From: an uncultured Methanobrevibacter sp.
GTDB taxonomy: Archaea > Methanobacteriota > Methanobacteria > Methanobacteriales > Methanobacteriaceae
Assembly: GCF_947170395.1 (NCBI RefSeq)
Contig: NZ_CAMVTE010000005.1
Location: 24,593 to 88,592 of the forward strand
Direction: 5' to 3'
Length of the DNA: 64,000 nt
The notes under the pieces were generated by a model. It saw only the letters and a list, made by a program, of their open reading frames with translations. It ran no database searches and was not told where the DNA came from. Positions within the stretch are counted from its first letter, which is position 1, and every line of letters begins with the position of its first letter. Of the stretch, positions 38,519 through 47,248 are shown piece after piece. Made by a program: the position numbers and the translations under genes.

Positions 38519-39147
38519 TTAGGTTAGCTTATTGCAATGTTGATGATTTGGATTTGAAAAAAGCTTATGGACTGGTTTCTAAAACTCGCCAGGAAAAAAT
38601 TGATTTTTACAGGTTTGAAAAGGATAAAAAGCTTAGTTGTGGCGTATATCTTCTTTTAAAAAAGCTATTGTCTGAGGAAAACATTACTGATCCTATCTTC
38701 AAATTCGAAAAATACGGCAAGGCATACATATCCAATCATGAAAACATTCATTTTAATTTAAGCCATTCCGGTAAAGTGGTTTTGTGCGCAATATCCGATA
38801 GGAATGTTGGCGTTGATGTCGAATATATTGACCGTAAAATTGATTTAAACATAGCCAAGCATTACTTCTACAACAGCGAATATAAAACTATCATGAATGC
38901 TGAAAACAGGCCGGAGAAATTTTTTGAATACTGGGTTTTAAAGGAAAGCTATATGAAATACACAGGCCTTGGAATGAATTTAAAACTGGACAGTTTTGAA
39001 ATAATAATTGAAGATAAAATAAGGCTTAAAAACGATGATGAAAATTTAAAGTTTAACTTATTTGACATTGAAAACTATAAAATCGGAATTGCCGGGCATT
39101 ATGATTCTGTTGATTTAATTGAATATGATGTCGGGCAATTGTATTGA
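38515..39147 (+). CDS. Sfp-type 4'-phosphopantetheinyl transferase
   Basis: 210 residues with the Sfp/AcpT signature: VGVDVEYIDRKI (Mg2+ site) and FFEYWVLKESYMKYTGLGM. It attaches phosphopantetheine from CoA to the carrier-domain serines, here GLTSL and GGTSL of the NRPS. Methanogens lack type II fatty acid synthesis, so the NRPS is the probable only client. It is the last gene of the STAS operon and overlaps the phosphatase by ATGA, placing carrier activation under the same control as the switch. Confidence 0.93.
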   Translation: MIRLAYCNVDDLDLKKAYGLVSKTRQEKIDFYRFEKDKKLSCGVYLLLKKLLSEENITDPIFKFEKYGKAYISNHENIHFNLSHSGKVVLCAISDRNVGVDVEYIDRKIDLNIAKHYFYNSEYKTIMNAENRPEKFFEYWVLKESYMKYTGLGMNLKLDSFEIIIEDKIRLKNDDENLKFNLFDIENYKIGIAGHYDSVDLIEYDVGQLY

Positions 39148-39206
39148 AAAAAATATTGGGATAATAATTAAAGGCTTAAGCTTTAATAATATCCTTTTTT
39201 GCCTAT

Positions 39207-39794
39207 TCAAGGGTTAATGCCTTCAAACATTATGTTTATCAGGTCATCTGCATAATAATTTGTTTCAAAGTCAAGGTCTTTATTGTATATTTTCCATAAT
39301 ATGACTGACTGGAACAGCATTCCAAAACACATGATTGCCAATGATTTAGGATTAACTTCTCTAATTATGCCCTTTTCTATTTTTATCTTGAAAAATTCTT
39401 CCAATTTATTTAATATCACGTCAGTGATGTCAGATATTAAGTTTTTCTTTTCAGGAATTTCCCTTACCTCTTCCATCGCCACTCTAAGTATGCTAAAGTC
39501 TTCGTCTGAAAGATTTAAAATTCCGAAAAAGGAAATTTTGAGATATTCTTCTATTCCTTCATCCTCTTCAAATTCAAAGATTTCCTCTAACTGCCTAATA
39601 AATAACTCCAGGTAATAATCTTTTGTAACCTCAACCAAATTGTTTTTGTTTTGAAAATTTCTAAAAATTGTTACTTCATTCACGCCCGCTTCGGCAGCTA
39701 TCTTTTTTGTGGTTGCTTTGGTGAAACCTTCCCTTTGAAGAATTCCAAATGTGGCATTAATAATCTTTTCATCAGTGCTGTTAAGCTCCTTCAT
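39207..39794 (-). CDS. TetR-family regulator
   Basis: 195 residues from the ATG at 39794. The HTH reads FTKATTKKIAAEAGVNEVTIFRNFQNKNNL. The C-terminal ligand domain is helical. There is no ribosome site, and TATATAAGG lies about 25 bases upstream, so the message may be leaderless; earlier starts in frame (to 39851) would fall in the promoter. It is convergent with the phosphopantetheinyl transferase gene and may regulate the NRPS locus in response to a small molecule, but no operator was identified. Confidence 0.85.
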   Translation of the reverse strand: MKELNSTDEKIINATFGILQREGFTKATTKKIAAEAGVNEVTIFRNFQNKNNLVEVTKDYYLELFIRQLEEIFEFEEDEGIEEYLKISFFGILNLSDEDFSILRVAMEEVREIPEKKNLISDITDVILNKLEEFFKIKIEKGIIREVNPKSLAIMCFGMLFQSVILWKIYNKDLDFETNYYADDLINIMFEGINP

Positions 39795-39914
39795 ATTTAT
39801 AATTATATTTTTAAACCTTATATATTCATTCAATATTTTGCCTGTTTTCACTGCTTTTCATACAGTTAACTTATTTTAACATTAATTATATACTATTAAT
39901 TCAGGTGATGTAAT

Positions 39915-40229
39915 TTGCAAAAAGTCAAAATCACAGTTGCAAGAAAGGTCAGACATGACGATTTAATTGAAAAATATGAAAATCCTCTAGAACATGAATG
40001 TGATGTTGATGAGGGGGATGTTTTCATAGCCAATGGTTGGCAAAAGCCGGAAAATTTCTGTGATAGTGCATGGGAGGCTCTTTCACCATTTGTACTTGCA
40101 TTAGCTAATGGCGCAGAGGATTTCTATGATGGATGGATGAAGAATAAAAAATCAGCCATGATTTCATGTAATGACGGTTTCAGGCCAGTCAGTTTTCTTT
40201 TAGAGACTTTAGATGAAAAAGCGGATTAA
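39915..40229 (+). CDS. TIGR04076-family protein
   Basis: 104 residues, TTG start with GGTGAT five bases upstream. It reads KVKITVARKVRHDDLIEKY, then CDVDEGDVFIANGWQKPENFCDSAWEAL and a late ISCNDGFRPVSFLLE. This is the conserved TIGR04076 pattern with three conserved Cys residues (about 29, 48 and 79). The family is widespread in anaerobes and uncharacterised; metal or redox binding is a guess from the Cys. A permease gene follows 14 bases later. Confidence 0.8.
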   Translation: MQKVKITVARKVRHDDLIEKYENPLEHECDVDEGDVFIANGWQKPENFCDSAWEALSPFVLALANGAEDFYDGWMKNKKSAMISCNDGFRPVSFLLETLDEKAD

Positions 40230-40243
40230 TTTCAACGGATATT

Positions 40244-41257
40244 ATGAATAAATTGATTGATAGAGGTTATGATTTTTTTAAAAAAGAAATAATATTTTCA
40301 ATATCTTTGATATTGGCTATTATTTCCTGTTTTTTTGTTAAACCCAGTATCAGTTATCTGAATTATATCAATTGGGAAACAATAATATTGCTTTTTGTAA
40401 TTATGGTTATTGTCGAGATTTTAAAAAACTTGTCTGTTTTTGAGAGGTTGGTTCGCAAATTATTGACTAAAATCAGAAATACTCGGGGACTTGTTTTTAT
40501 TTTGGTTTTTATCTGTTTTTTAAGTTCCATATTCATTACAAATGATGTTTCATTGATTATTTTTGTACCATTTTCTATATTGGCATTAAAAAAAATTGAC
40601 AGAACTGATTTGATAATACTGACAGTCTCGCTACAGACCATTGCAGCTAATGTGGGGTGCATGGTTCTTCCTATTGGCGCGCCACATAATATTGTAATGT
40701 TTACTGTGTCTGATATTTCATTTCAGGTGTTTTTCTTATTGCTGCTACCTTATATTATTGTGTCTGTGGCGTTTTTGGTGGCGTTAATGCTGTTTGCTCC
40801 AAACGATAAGATTGATTTGCCTGCAATGAGCAAAATTGAATTCGACAGTAAAAATTTCCTTAAAAGAGTTTTCCTTGGTGTTGACTATTATCTGCTTTTA
40901 ACTTTCATAGCTCTTTTTATTCTGATAGGTAATTTGGAAAATATTGCCTTTTTCAAGGCACTGTTTACAAAATTGATTGTTGGAAATGAAGTTCTCTGTG
41001 GAGTAATATCCTCTCAAATTATTTCAAATGTGCCGGCCGCCATTCTTTTAAGCGGTTTCAGCACCAATTATGAAGCAATCATTGTCGGTATTAATATTGG
41101 TGGTTTTGGAACACTCATTGCATCAATGGCAAATTTAATATCTTATAAGATTCTTGTTCGCGAGTATGGTGAATTTAAAATAAGATATCTGGCCATATTT
41201 ACATTTTTGAATGTTGTTTTGCTGGTGCTGCTGACTGGCGTTTACATTTTAATTTAA
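40244..41257 (+). CDS. ArsB/NhaD/citrate-type ion transporter
   Basis: 337 residues with about ten membrane helices. The conserved segments FLSSIFITNDVSLIIFVPF and LPIGAPHNIVMF mark the ArsB/NhaD (SLC13-related) superfamily, where paired NDV/GxPxN loops form the ion path. A second repeat with ISNVPAAILLSGF appears near residue 260. It is shorter than typical ArsB (about 420), lacking one or two helices. The substrate cannot be read from sequence: arsenite, Na+/H+ or a carboxylate are possible. Confidence 0.78.
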   Translation: MNKLIDRGYDFFKKEIIFSISLILAIISCFFVKPSISYLNYINWETIILLFVIMVIVEILKNLSVFERLVRKLLTKIRNTRGLVFILVFICFLSSIFITNDVSLIIFVPFSILALKKIDRTDLIILTVSLQTIAANVGCMVLPIGAPHNIVMFTVSDISFQVFFLLLLPYIIVSVAFLVALMLFAPNDKIDLPAMSKIEFDSKNFLKRVFLGVDYYLLLTFIALFILIGNLENIAFFKALFTKLIVGNEVLCGVISSQIISNVPAAILLSGFSTNYEAIIVGINIGGFGTLIASMANLISYKILVREYGEFKIRYLAIFTFLNVVLLVLLTGVYILI

Positions 41258-41258
41258 T

Positions 41259-41280
41259 AGGTGTAATTCAAATTACACCT
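41259..41280. terminator. bidirectional hairpin terminator
   Basis: AGGTGTAATT-CA-AATTACACCT is a perfect 10-bp inverted repeat that directly follows the transporter stop codon and precedes the end of the convergent C_GCAxxG_C_C gene. Both transcripts could end here. Confidence 0.65.
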
Positions 41281-41288
41281 TGAAATTA

Positions 41289-41687
41289 TTATTCATCCCA
41301 CAAATCGGCAACTTTGTTTGCAATAAACACACAGCAGTCCACGCATGGGGATTTGTCCTCTCCGTGGTTTGTTATTGTGCCGCAGCACACGCTTCCGTAT
41401 TCTTCTTTAAATGCATTAAATATTTCCTTTGCGTTGGCTTTGATTTTTGAAGGGTCATCAACAACCAGTCCGTTTGCCATCAATGCGCCGGTTACAGCTC
41501 CGCAGGTTCCCTCATCGAATGTTCCACCAATTCCTCCTGCAAATCCACATCCTAACTTTACCATTTCTGCTTGACTGATTGGATATTCGGCTGTTTCACA
41601 AAGGCCCATCAAAGTTGACTCTGAACAGCTTTTGAATTCTCTATATTCTCTAATTTTTTCCTCTAAAATTTCTTTGTCAAGTTTCAT
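41289..41687 (-). CDS. C_GCAxxG_C_C-family redox protein
   Basis: 132 residues. The Cys pattern includes CSESTLMGLCE, LGCGFAGGIGG, GTCGAVTGALMA and a late CCGTI...CVDCC. This is the C_GCAxxG_C_C family of small cysteine-rich proteins (with G-C-G-F-A replacing GCA-x-x-G) found beside oxidoreductases in anaerobes, and presumably binding metal or an iron-sulfur cluster. GGGAG upstream supports the ATG at 41687. It is divergent from cfbD. Confidence 0.85.
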   Translation of the reverse strand: MKLDKEILEEKIREYREFKSCSESTLMGLCETAEYPISQAEMVKLGCGFAGGIGGTFDEGTCGAVTGALMANGLVVDDPSKIKANAKEIFNAFKEEYGSVCCGTITNHGEDKSPCVDCCVFIANKVADLWDE

Positions 41688-41765
41688 ACATCAATCTCCC
41701 AATTTTAGTTAAATAATTATTTAAATTAATAATTTAAAATATTTAATTGTTAAAAAATTTGTGAG

Positions 41766-42851
41766 TTGATAAAAATTATACATCCAAGACCAAGTCCGAT
41801 TGCGGCTACTCTTTATACTTTAAGGGACATGAACGTTGATGTTATTGTTATGCACGGACCTACCGGCTGCTGCTTTAGAACGGCCAGACTTTTAGAAGGT
41901 GATGGGGTACGTGTTGTAACTACGGGAATGTCTGAAAATGATTTTATATTGGGCGCTGGTGAAAAATTAGTCGATACCCTGAGTGAAGCTTATGAAACGT
42001 TTGAACCAGAATTGATGGGTATTGCAGGTACCTGTGCCAGTATGATTATTGGTGAGGATTTAAAAGAGGCAATAGCAACTGCAGATTTGCCGTGCACTGT
42101 TATTCCCGTTGAATCTCATGGGGGATCAGGTGAGGGAGACAATACCGTTGGAGCCATCATGGTTTTAGATGCTGCAGTTGAATGTGGCGTAATTCCTCGC
42201 CAGGAAGCTGACAGGCAGATTGAAATGCTTGAAAAAGCAACTGAAGTTGAAAAGACCCGTGGAATGGCACAGGGAAAATACATCAAACCTAATTTTGGAG
42301 ATTCCAAGGAAAATGTTGCAAAAACTGTCGTCAACGCCCTGAAAGATAATAAGAAAGTGGCTTTTGTTTTAAACGTTAAAAAGGAAACATCATATTTGTT
42401 TGCAGATATAATTAATTTTAACTACAAGGATATTAATCCGGACAACAAGCCTATTTTTGTAGCCAATCTGGATGAAAACATCGGCCTTCCAAGAATCAGG
42501 CAGCATGCTGTAAACATTAAAAGCCAGCTGGATATTGAACCTGATTTCATTACAGGTGGTCTTGATGAGTATCCGATTACCGGAGATGTGGCTGCAGAAT
42601 ATCTGAAGGATAAGGATTTGGATTTGATTGTAGTATTCGGTGTTCCTCATGCATTTCCAATCGAGGACTTTGATGTGGAATCTGTTGCAGTTACTGATGG
42701 ACCTCGTTTGGTGGAGCCTCTTAGAGAATTGGGATACGCTCATGTTGTCGCAGAGCTTGATGCACATTCAAAAACGTTGGGAACTGATGAAATAGTATTT
42801 TCAGACTTTGGTGGTATGATTAGATCAGCTATTGGATGGTTAGACGAATGA
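41766..42851 (+). CDS. cfbD: Ni-sirohydrochlorin a,c-diamide reductive cyclase subunit CfbD
   Basis: 361 residues, a nitrogenase component 1-like protein (NifD/ChlN family) with [17 protein letters not shown] and [14 protein letters not shown] at the N terminus and a second Cys in [10 protein letters not shown] that help hold the [4Fe-4S] cluster. With CfbC it carries out the six-electron reduction and ring closure in coenzyme F430 synthesis, which methyl-coenzyme M reductase needs. The start is TTG at 41766; the ribosome site is poor (GTGAG directly before it), so a slightly later start is possible. hisH follows with an ATGA overlap. Confidence 0.93.
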   Translation: MIKIIHPRPSPIAATLYTLRDMNVDVIVMHGPTGCCFRTARLLEGDGVRVVTTGMSENDFILGAGEKLVDTLSEAYETFEPELMGIAGTCASMIIGEDLKEAIATADLPCTVIPVESHGGSGEGDNTVGAIMVLDAAVECGVIPRQEADRQIEMLEKATEVEKTRGMAQGKYIKPNFGDSKENVAKTVVNALKDNKKVAFVLNVKKETSYLFADIINFNYKDINPDNKPIFVANLDENIGLPRIRQHAVNIKSQLDIEPDFITGGLDEYPITGDVAAEYLKDKDLDLIVVFGVPHAFPIEDFDVESVAVTDGPRLVEPLRELGYAHVVAELDAHSKTLGTDEIVFSDFGGMIRSAIGWLDE

Positions 42852-43444
42852 TAACAATTATTGATTATAAAAGTGGAAACCTTAAAAGCATTTCAAATGG
42901 ATTTAAGAAAATCGGTGCCGAATTTCAGATAACTGATGATAAGGAAATCATTGCAGGCAGTGATTATTTGGTTTTGCCTGGTGTTGGTGCTTTTGGAAGT
43001 GCAATGGATAATTTGAAGGCATTTGAAGATGTTATCAATGAACATGTTAATGATGATAAACCGTTTTTGGGAATTTGTCTCGGCCAGCAGGTTCTTATGA
43101 GTGAAAGTGAAGAGTCACCTGGCGTTAATGGTCTGGATTTATTTAAAGGCAATGTTGAAAAACTTCCCGAAGGCGTTAAAATACCTCATATGGGTTGGAA
43201 CAGATTAAGAGTCTTAAATGATTCTCCAATTCTGCAAGGCATTGATGGAGAGTATTTCTATTTTGTCCACTCATATCATGTAGTGCCGGATGATGAGAGC
43301 ATCGTTGCAGGCGTTTGTGAATATGGGGAGGATATTGTAGCGTCATTAAGCAGAAACAATTTGTTTTCAACACAGTTCCACCCTGAAAAAAGCGGTGTGG
43401 CAGGACTTAAGATTTTAAAGAATTTCACTAATTTGGAGATTTGA
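42848..43444 (+). CDS. hisH: imidazole glycerol phosphate synthase glutaminase subunit
   Basis: 198 residues from the ATG overlapping the cfbD stop. Class I glutamine amidotransferase: [11 protein letters not shown], nucleophile in [11 protein letters not shown], His-Glu in [10 protein letters not shown]. It feeds ammonia to HisF in histidine synthesis. No other his gene is in the window, so it stands alone between a cofactor gene and an AIR-synthase-like gene. HMGWN and FVHSYHVVP are typical of HisH. Confidence 0.92.
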   Translation: MITIIDYKSGNLKSISNGFKKIGAEFQITDDKEIIAGSDYLVLPGVGAFGSAMDNLKAFEDVINEHVNDDKPFLGICLGQQVLMSESEESPGVNGLDLFKGNVEKLPEGVKIPHMGWNRLRVLNDSPILQGIDGEYFYFVHSYHVVPDDESIVAGVCEYGEDIVASLSRNNLFSTQFHPEKSGVAGLKILKNFTNLEI

Positions 43445-43446
43445 TT

Positions 43447-44811
43447 ATGGATATTGAAGGATTTGTAAGGGCCAGAATTGACGACTATGATTATAATGAT
43501 CTGGCTGAAATATTGGCGGTTAGAATTAGAGAATACAAAGAGATATCACCTGAAAACTCAGTTGAAATGGCAAAAGCGGTAATTGATGAGGTTTCAACAA
43601 CTTTAAAATTACAGGAAAGTGATGACGAATTTTTAAAAGAAATAGCTAGTGTCAATAAGGCTGATGTGCTTATGGGTGAGATGGGAGTCGGGTCCCGTGG
43701 AGCAGGAGACTTTTTCGTTCACAGAAAAATAGCCGAAATCGTCTCATCAACAAATACTGCATCTTTGGTAAATCCGTCCGAGCAGGATGATGGGGGAGTT
43801 GTAAAGGCTCCCGTTAATAATGATGAAGTTTATATTACAACTGCCGTTGACGGTATACACTCACGTTTGAGTGAATATCCATTTTTAGGCGGTTTTCATG
43901 TAACTAGGGCAACTTTAAGGGATGTTTGTGTAATGGGAGCGGACCCTGTTGCAATTTTAAGTGACGTTCACCTTGCTGATGATGGGGATGTTGCTAAAAT
44001 ATTTGACTTTACTGCAGGTGTTGCAGCAGTTTCAGAGCTTGTGGATGTTCCGATTGTTGCTGGAAGTACCCTTCGTGTCGGAGGAGATATGGTATTGGGT
44101 GACAGGTTCGTGTCAGCTGTTGGAAGTGTGGGTGTGTCAGCTTATCCGCCAACTGCAAGGAAAGGAGCAACCGAAGGGGACGTTATCCTTTTAACTGAAG
44201 GCTCAGGTGGCGGAACAATTACAACAACAGCGCTTTACAACGGATTTTTCGATGTTGTATGGGATACAATGAACGTTAATTTTGTTCAGGCATCACATGC
44301 ATTGTTTGAAGCGGACCTTGTTAAAGACATCCATGCAATGACTGATGTAACAAACGGCGGTCTTAGAGGTGATGCCCATGAAATATCAAACACAACTGGT
44401 GTCGGTTTGCAGTTCTACGAAAAGGAAATCAGACAGATGGTTGCACCAAATGTCTTGAACATGCTTGAGACATTAAACATTGATCCTTTAGGCGTATCAA
44501 CAGATTCGTTAATGTTAATTGCGCCTCCTGAAATCGTTGGAGACATTAAAAAGGCAGTTGCAAAATATGATGTTGCAATTTCTGAAATTGGTGAGGTCAA
44601 CAACTCCGGGGAACCAATCTTAATCAAAGAGGATTCAACCGAAGAAAAACTGGTTCCATTGTTTAGGGAAGCGGCTTATACCAAAATTAAGAAACTGGTC
44701 GGTGAAACCACTCCTGAAGACTTTGAGCAGATGAAAGAAAAAGTTCAAAAGGCTTCAGATGCGGCAATTGCCAAAAAAGAAAAAGTCATTGAACATATTC
44801 GTGGAAACTAA
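43447..44811 (+). CDS. AIR synthase-related (PurM/SelD-fold) protein
   Basis: 454 residues from the ATG at 43447, with GGAG eight bases upstream. The PurM-like fold shows GVGSRGAGDFF, DDGGVVKAP, TTAVDGIHSRLSEYPF, then a C-terminal half with TDVTNGGLRGDAHEI and GVSTDSLMLI. These match the archaeal group annotated as AIR-synthase or selenophosphate-synthase-related (COG2144-like), an ATP-using fold; the true reaction is unknown. There is a Glu/Lys-rich coiled C-terminal extension of about 50 residues. It is the last gene of the cfbD-hisH unit. Confidence 0.8.
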   Translation: MDIEGFVRARIDDYDYNDLAEILAVRIREYKEISPENSVEMAKAVIDEVSTTLKLQESDDEFLKEIASVNKADVLMGEMGVGSRGAGDFFVHRKIAEIVSSTNTASLVNPSEQDDGGVVKAPVNNDEVYITTAVDGIHSRLSEYPFLGGFHVTRATLRDVCVMGADPVAILSDVHLADDGDVAKIFDFTAGVAAVSELVDVPIVAGSTLRVGGDMVLGDRFVSAVGSVGVSAYPPTARKGATEGDVILLTEGSGGGTITTTALYNGFFDVVWDTMNVNFVQASHALFEADLVKDIHAMTDVTNGGLRGDAHEISNTTGVGLQFYEKEIRQMVAPNVLNMLETLNIDPLGVSTDSLMLIAPPEIVGDIKKAVAKYDVAISEIGEVNNSGEPILIKEDSTEEKLVPLFREAAYTKIKKLVGETTPEDFEQMKEKVQKASDAAIAKKEKVIEHIRGN

Positions 44812-44815
44812 ATTC

Positions 44816-44855
44816 AAGAGAAATTATTAGATTTCTCTTTTAAAATTCTTTTTTT
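44816..44855 (+). terminator. terminator of the cfbD-hisH unit
   Basis: AAGAGAAAT and ATTTCTCTT form a perfect 9-bp stem with a TATTAG loop, followed by an AT-rich tract ending in seven T residues. Confidence 0.65.
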
Positions 44856-45001
44856 CACCAAGTGATGCTCAATAATTGAGCTGAAATAATACTTGGCTCA
44901 TTTAATCTTTTTTTTGATTAGGATTCAAAGTGCGACTGCATGCAAAAGCACAGTTGTGCACTTCCAAATTTTTTATTAGATTTGCATTCCAATCACTAAC
45001 C

Positions 45002-45442
45002 ATGTTAGACGATAAGGGAAGTTTTTATTTAATAGAATCAATATTGGCGATAGCTATTCTTTTGATGGCTATTTTTGTAGTAAACACTGTAATTTCAATA
45101 CCTTCTCCGGAATATTCTTATGACAACTTTGATTCCAAAACGGCCCAGGATACGATGGAAATCCTGTCCGGAAAAGTTAATTTCACTGATGTATCTTTCA
45201 TCGCAAGCATTTCTGATGTTTTAAAGAGCAATAAAAATTCAAAAAAATCAGTCAGTGAAGTTTCTGAAATTTGTAAAGACAAATTTAAGACATTGGATAT
45301 CAAAAATTATTGGTTCACGGAAAACAATGTTTTAAAGGGTAAGGTATTGGCGTCCCAGGGTGATTATTCGAAGGCAAGTAAGGTTTCACAGGCTACAAGG
45401 ACTTATGGGGACTATTCATATACTTTGTTGGTATGGCAATAA
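45002..45442 (+). CDS. type IV pilin-like secreted protein
   Basis: 146 residues from the ATG at 45002. The N terminus MLDDKGSFYLIESILAIAIL has the form of a prepilin: a short charged leader, Gly-Ser, then a hydrophobic helix with Glu at position 5 (FYLIE) if cleavage follows KGS. The mature part is short and polar. The family likely builds pilus-like or pseudopilus structures, or is a minor pilin. No ribosome site is visible and a TATA-like AT-run lies about 30 bases upstream, so it may be leaderless. The tRNA promoter overlaps its 3' end. Confidence 0.65.
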   Translation: MLDDKGSFYLIESILAIAILLMAIFVVNTVISIPSPEYSYDNFDSKTAQDTMEILSGKVNFTDVSFIASISDVLKSNKNSKKSVSEVSEICKDKFKTLDIKNYWFTENNVLKGKVLASQGDYSKASKVSQATRTYGDYSYTLLVWQ

Positions 45443-45455
45443 TTATATACTATAA
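45441..45455 (+). promoter_or_regulatory. tRNA-Arg promoter
   Basis: TTATATACTATAAAAA, about 40 bases before the mature tRNA 5' end, is the TATA box. It is closely similar to TTTATATACTATAAG in the repeated block near 11452 and 13255. It overlaps the stop region of the pilin-like gene. Confidence 0.55.
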
Positions 45456-45490
45456 AAATCATAACATTAATTGTTATCTTATTTTGTTTA

Positions 45491-45564
45491 GCCCCGATGG
45501 TGTAGTTTGGATAACACATGGGACTGCGGATCCCATTCCCCGGGTTCAAATCCCGGTCGGGGCA
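45491..45564 (+). tRNA. tRNA-Arg(GCG)
   Basis: A full cloverleaf of 74 bases: acceptor GCCCCGA/TCGGGGC with A as discriminator, D arm with GTGTAG...ACAC, anticodon stem TGGGA/TCCCA with loop CTGCGGA (anticodon GCG, reading CGC), and T arm CCGGG-TTCAAAT-CCCGG. No intron and no encoded CCA. The frame of the following truD gene is open through it by chance. Confidence 0.95.
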
Positions 45565-45585
45565 TTAATATTTTCCGTGATTATC

Positions 45586-46842
45586 ATGTTAAATGCTAAT
45601 ACTTATGTTACATCTCAAAAAGGTATTGGTGGAACAATCAGAAACCAATATGAAGATTTTTACGTTGAAGAAATTCCAGAAATAACTCCTGAAGGCGAAG
45701 GCCCGAATGTCTATGTCTGGATTGAAAAGCTTGGAAGAACCACCTTGGATGTTGTTCTAGACATTGCCCGTGATTTGCATATTTCAAGAAAAAGAATGGG
45801 CTTTGCTGGAATGAAGGATAAAAAGGCAATTACCCGTCAATGGATTTGTATAGCCAACATGGATTCCGAAGAGCAGTTCAGGCAAGTGGAAAACCTTGAT
45901 ATTTACAAGACTGATTTTTTAAAGGTTGTCCGTGGCCGTAAAAAACTCAGAATGGGTCAGCTTAAAGGAAACAAATTCAAAATTCTCATTAGGGATTTGG
46001 ATGATGTTGAAAAGAGTGCAGAGATTGCAAATGAGGTTTTAGGACAACTTGAAATGACCGGCGTTCCCAATTATTTCGGATGGCAGAGATTTGGAAAGCC
46101 AAGAACAATCACCCATTTGGTAGGTGAGGCATTGGTTGAAAATGACCTCAAAAAGGCTGTCGGAAGATATATCGGAAATCCGACAGAAGATGAGGGTGAA
46201 GACAATAAAAAGGCAAGGCAGGCTTATGATGACGGTAATCTGGAAGAGTCCCTTAACCTGATGGGCAAGGGTATGCGTTATGAAAAGATGATGATTAAGG
46301 AGTTAATCCGGGACTCCAAAAAAGGCGAACTGACAGACCAGTCCTATATGAATGCGCTTCACGCACTTCCAAAACCTCTTCAGAGAATGTTTGTCCATGC
46401 TTATCAATCTTACTTGTTCAATGAAGCCGTAAGCAATCGTGTGGCTATGGGCATCGATAAATATATTGAAGGAGATATTATCATTGACCGAGAAGAAAAT
46501 ATTGTTCGTGATAAGACTCCTGAGGAATACGATGAATTGATTAAAGGATTTGAGGCAGATCCCACCTGTCCGTTGTATGGTACAAAGGTGCCGTTTGCCG
46601 GTGGAAAGGTTGGGGAGATGGAAGAAAATATTTTAACCAATTATAATCTTACAAAACAGGACTTTGAAGTTCCTAAAATGCCACGTTTGGGAAGTCATGG
46701 GCTTAGAAGAGCCATGCGTTTTCAGGTGTGGGATGCAAAGGCGACTCCACAGGATGATGGGGTATTATGTGAATTTTCAATAAATAAAGGCTCTTATGCT
46801 ACAGCAGTTTTAAGAGAAATCATGAAAAAGGATGTTATTTAA
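45586..46842 (+). CDS. truD: tRNA pseudouridine(13) synthase TruD
   Basis: 418 residues from the ATG at 45586, preceded by GTGAT; the frame is open further up but runs through the tRNA gene. GFAGMKDKKAITRQW carries the catalytic Asp of TruD, and VPNYFGWQRFGK, FVHAYQSYLFN and LRRAMRF are family motifs, with the TRUD insertion domain between. It isomerises U13 in tRNA. Its start lies only 21 bases behind tRNA-Arg. Confidence 0.94.
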   Translation: MLNANTYVTSQKGIGGTIRNQYEDFYVEEIPEITPEGEGPNVYVWIEKLGRTTLDVVLDIARDLHISRKRMGFAGMKDKKAITRQWICIANMDSEEQFRQVENLDIYKTDFLKVVRGRKKLRMGQLKGNKFKILIRDLDDVEKSAEIANEVLGQLEMTGVPNYFGWQRFGKPRTITHLVGEALVENDLKKAVGRYIGNPTEDEGEDNKKARQAYDDGNLEESLNLMGKGMRYEKMMIKELIRDSKKGELTDQSYMNALHALPKPLQRMFVHAYQSYLFNEAVSNRVAMGIDKYIEGDIIIDREENIVRDKTPEEYDELIKGFEADPTCPLYGTKVPFAGGKVGEMEENILTNYNLTKQDFEVPKMPRLGSHGLRRAMRFQVWDAKATPQDDGVLCEFSINKGSYATAVLREIMKKDVI

Positions 46843-46851
46843 GGTGATTGA

Positions 46852-47241
46852 ATGATTGAATGTAGAAGTATTGCAAAAGGAAAAGGAAAAGGGGAATTGA
46901 TTGTTTCATCAGAACCTATAAGCTTTTTGGGTGGAGTTAATCCTGAAAACGGACAGGTAATTGATCCAAATCATGAACTTAAAGGAGAAATCATTAAGGA
47001 TAAAGTTCTCTTCATCCCTGGAGGAAAAGGTTCTACAGTAGGGTCTTATGTTATTTTTCAGATGATGAAAAACAATACTGCTCCAAAAGCTATTATCTGT
47101 CTTAATGCAGAACCGATTATAGCTACCGGTGCAATAATGTCCGATATTCCTATGGTCGACTCTCCAAATGAAATTAAGGATTTGACTAATGGAACTCTGG
47201 TGGAAGTTGACGGGGACAACGGAACAATAGAAATATTATAG
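46852..47241 (+). CDS. phosphomevalonate dehydratase small subunit (DUF126/AcnX-S)
   Basis: 129 residues with the DUF126 core: [36 protein letters not shown] and a late PMVDSPNE. With the large AcnX subunit (not in the window) it dehydrates mevalonate 5-phosphate in the archaeal mevalonate pathway to isoprenoid lipids. GGTGATTGA precedes the ATG; the gene starts nine bases after truD and the amidohydrolase follows eight bases later. Confidence 0.9.
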   Translation: MIECRSIAKGKGKGELIVSSEPISFLGGVNPENGQVIDPNHELKGEIIKDKVLFIPGGKGSTVGSYVIFQMMKNNTAPKAIICLNAEPIIATGAIMSDIPMVDSPNEIKDLTNGTLVEVDGDNGTIEIL

Positions 47242-47248
47242 GGATATT

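Noticed and set aside
45433..45585. N-terminal extension of truD by 51 codons
   Set aside because: The extended frame passes through the tRNA-Arg gene and has no ribosome site, while the ATG at 45586 has GTGAT at the right distance.
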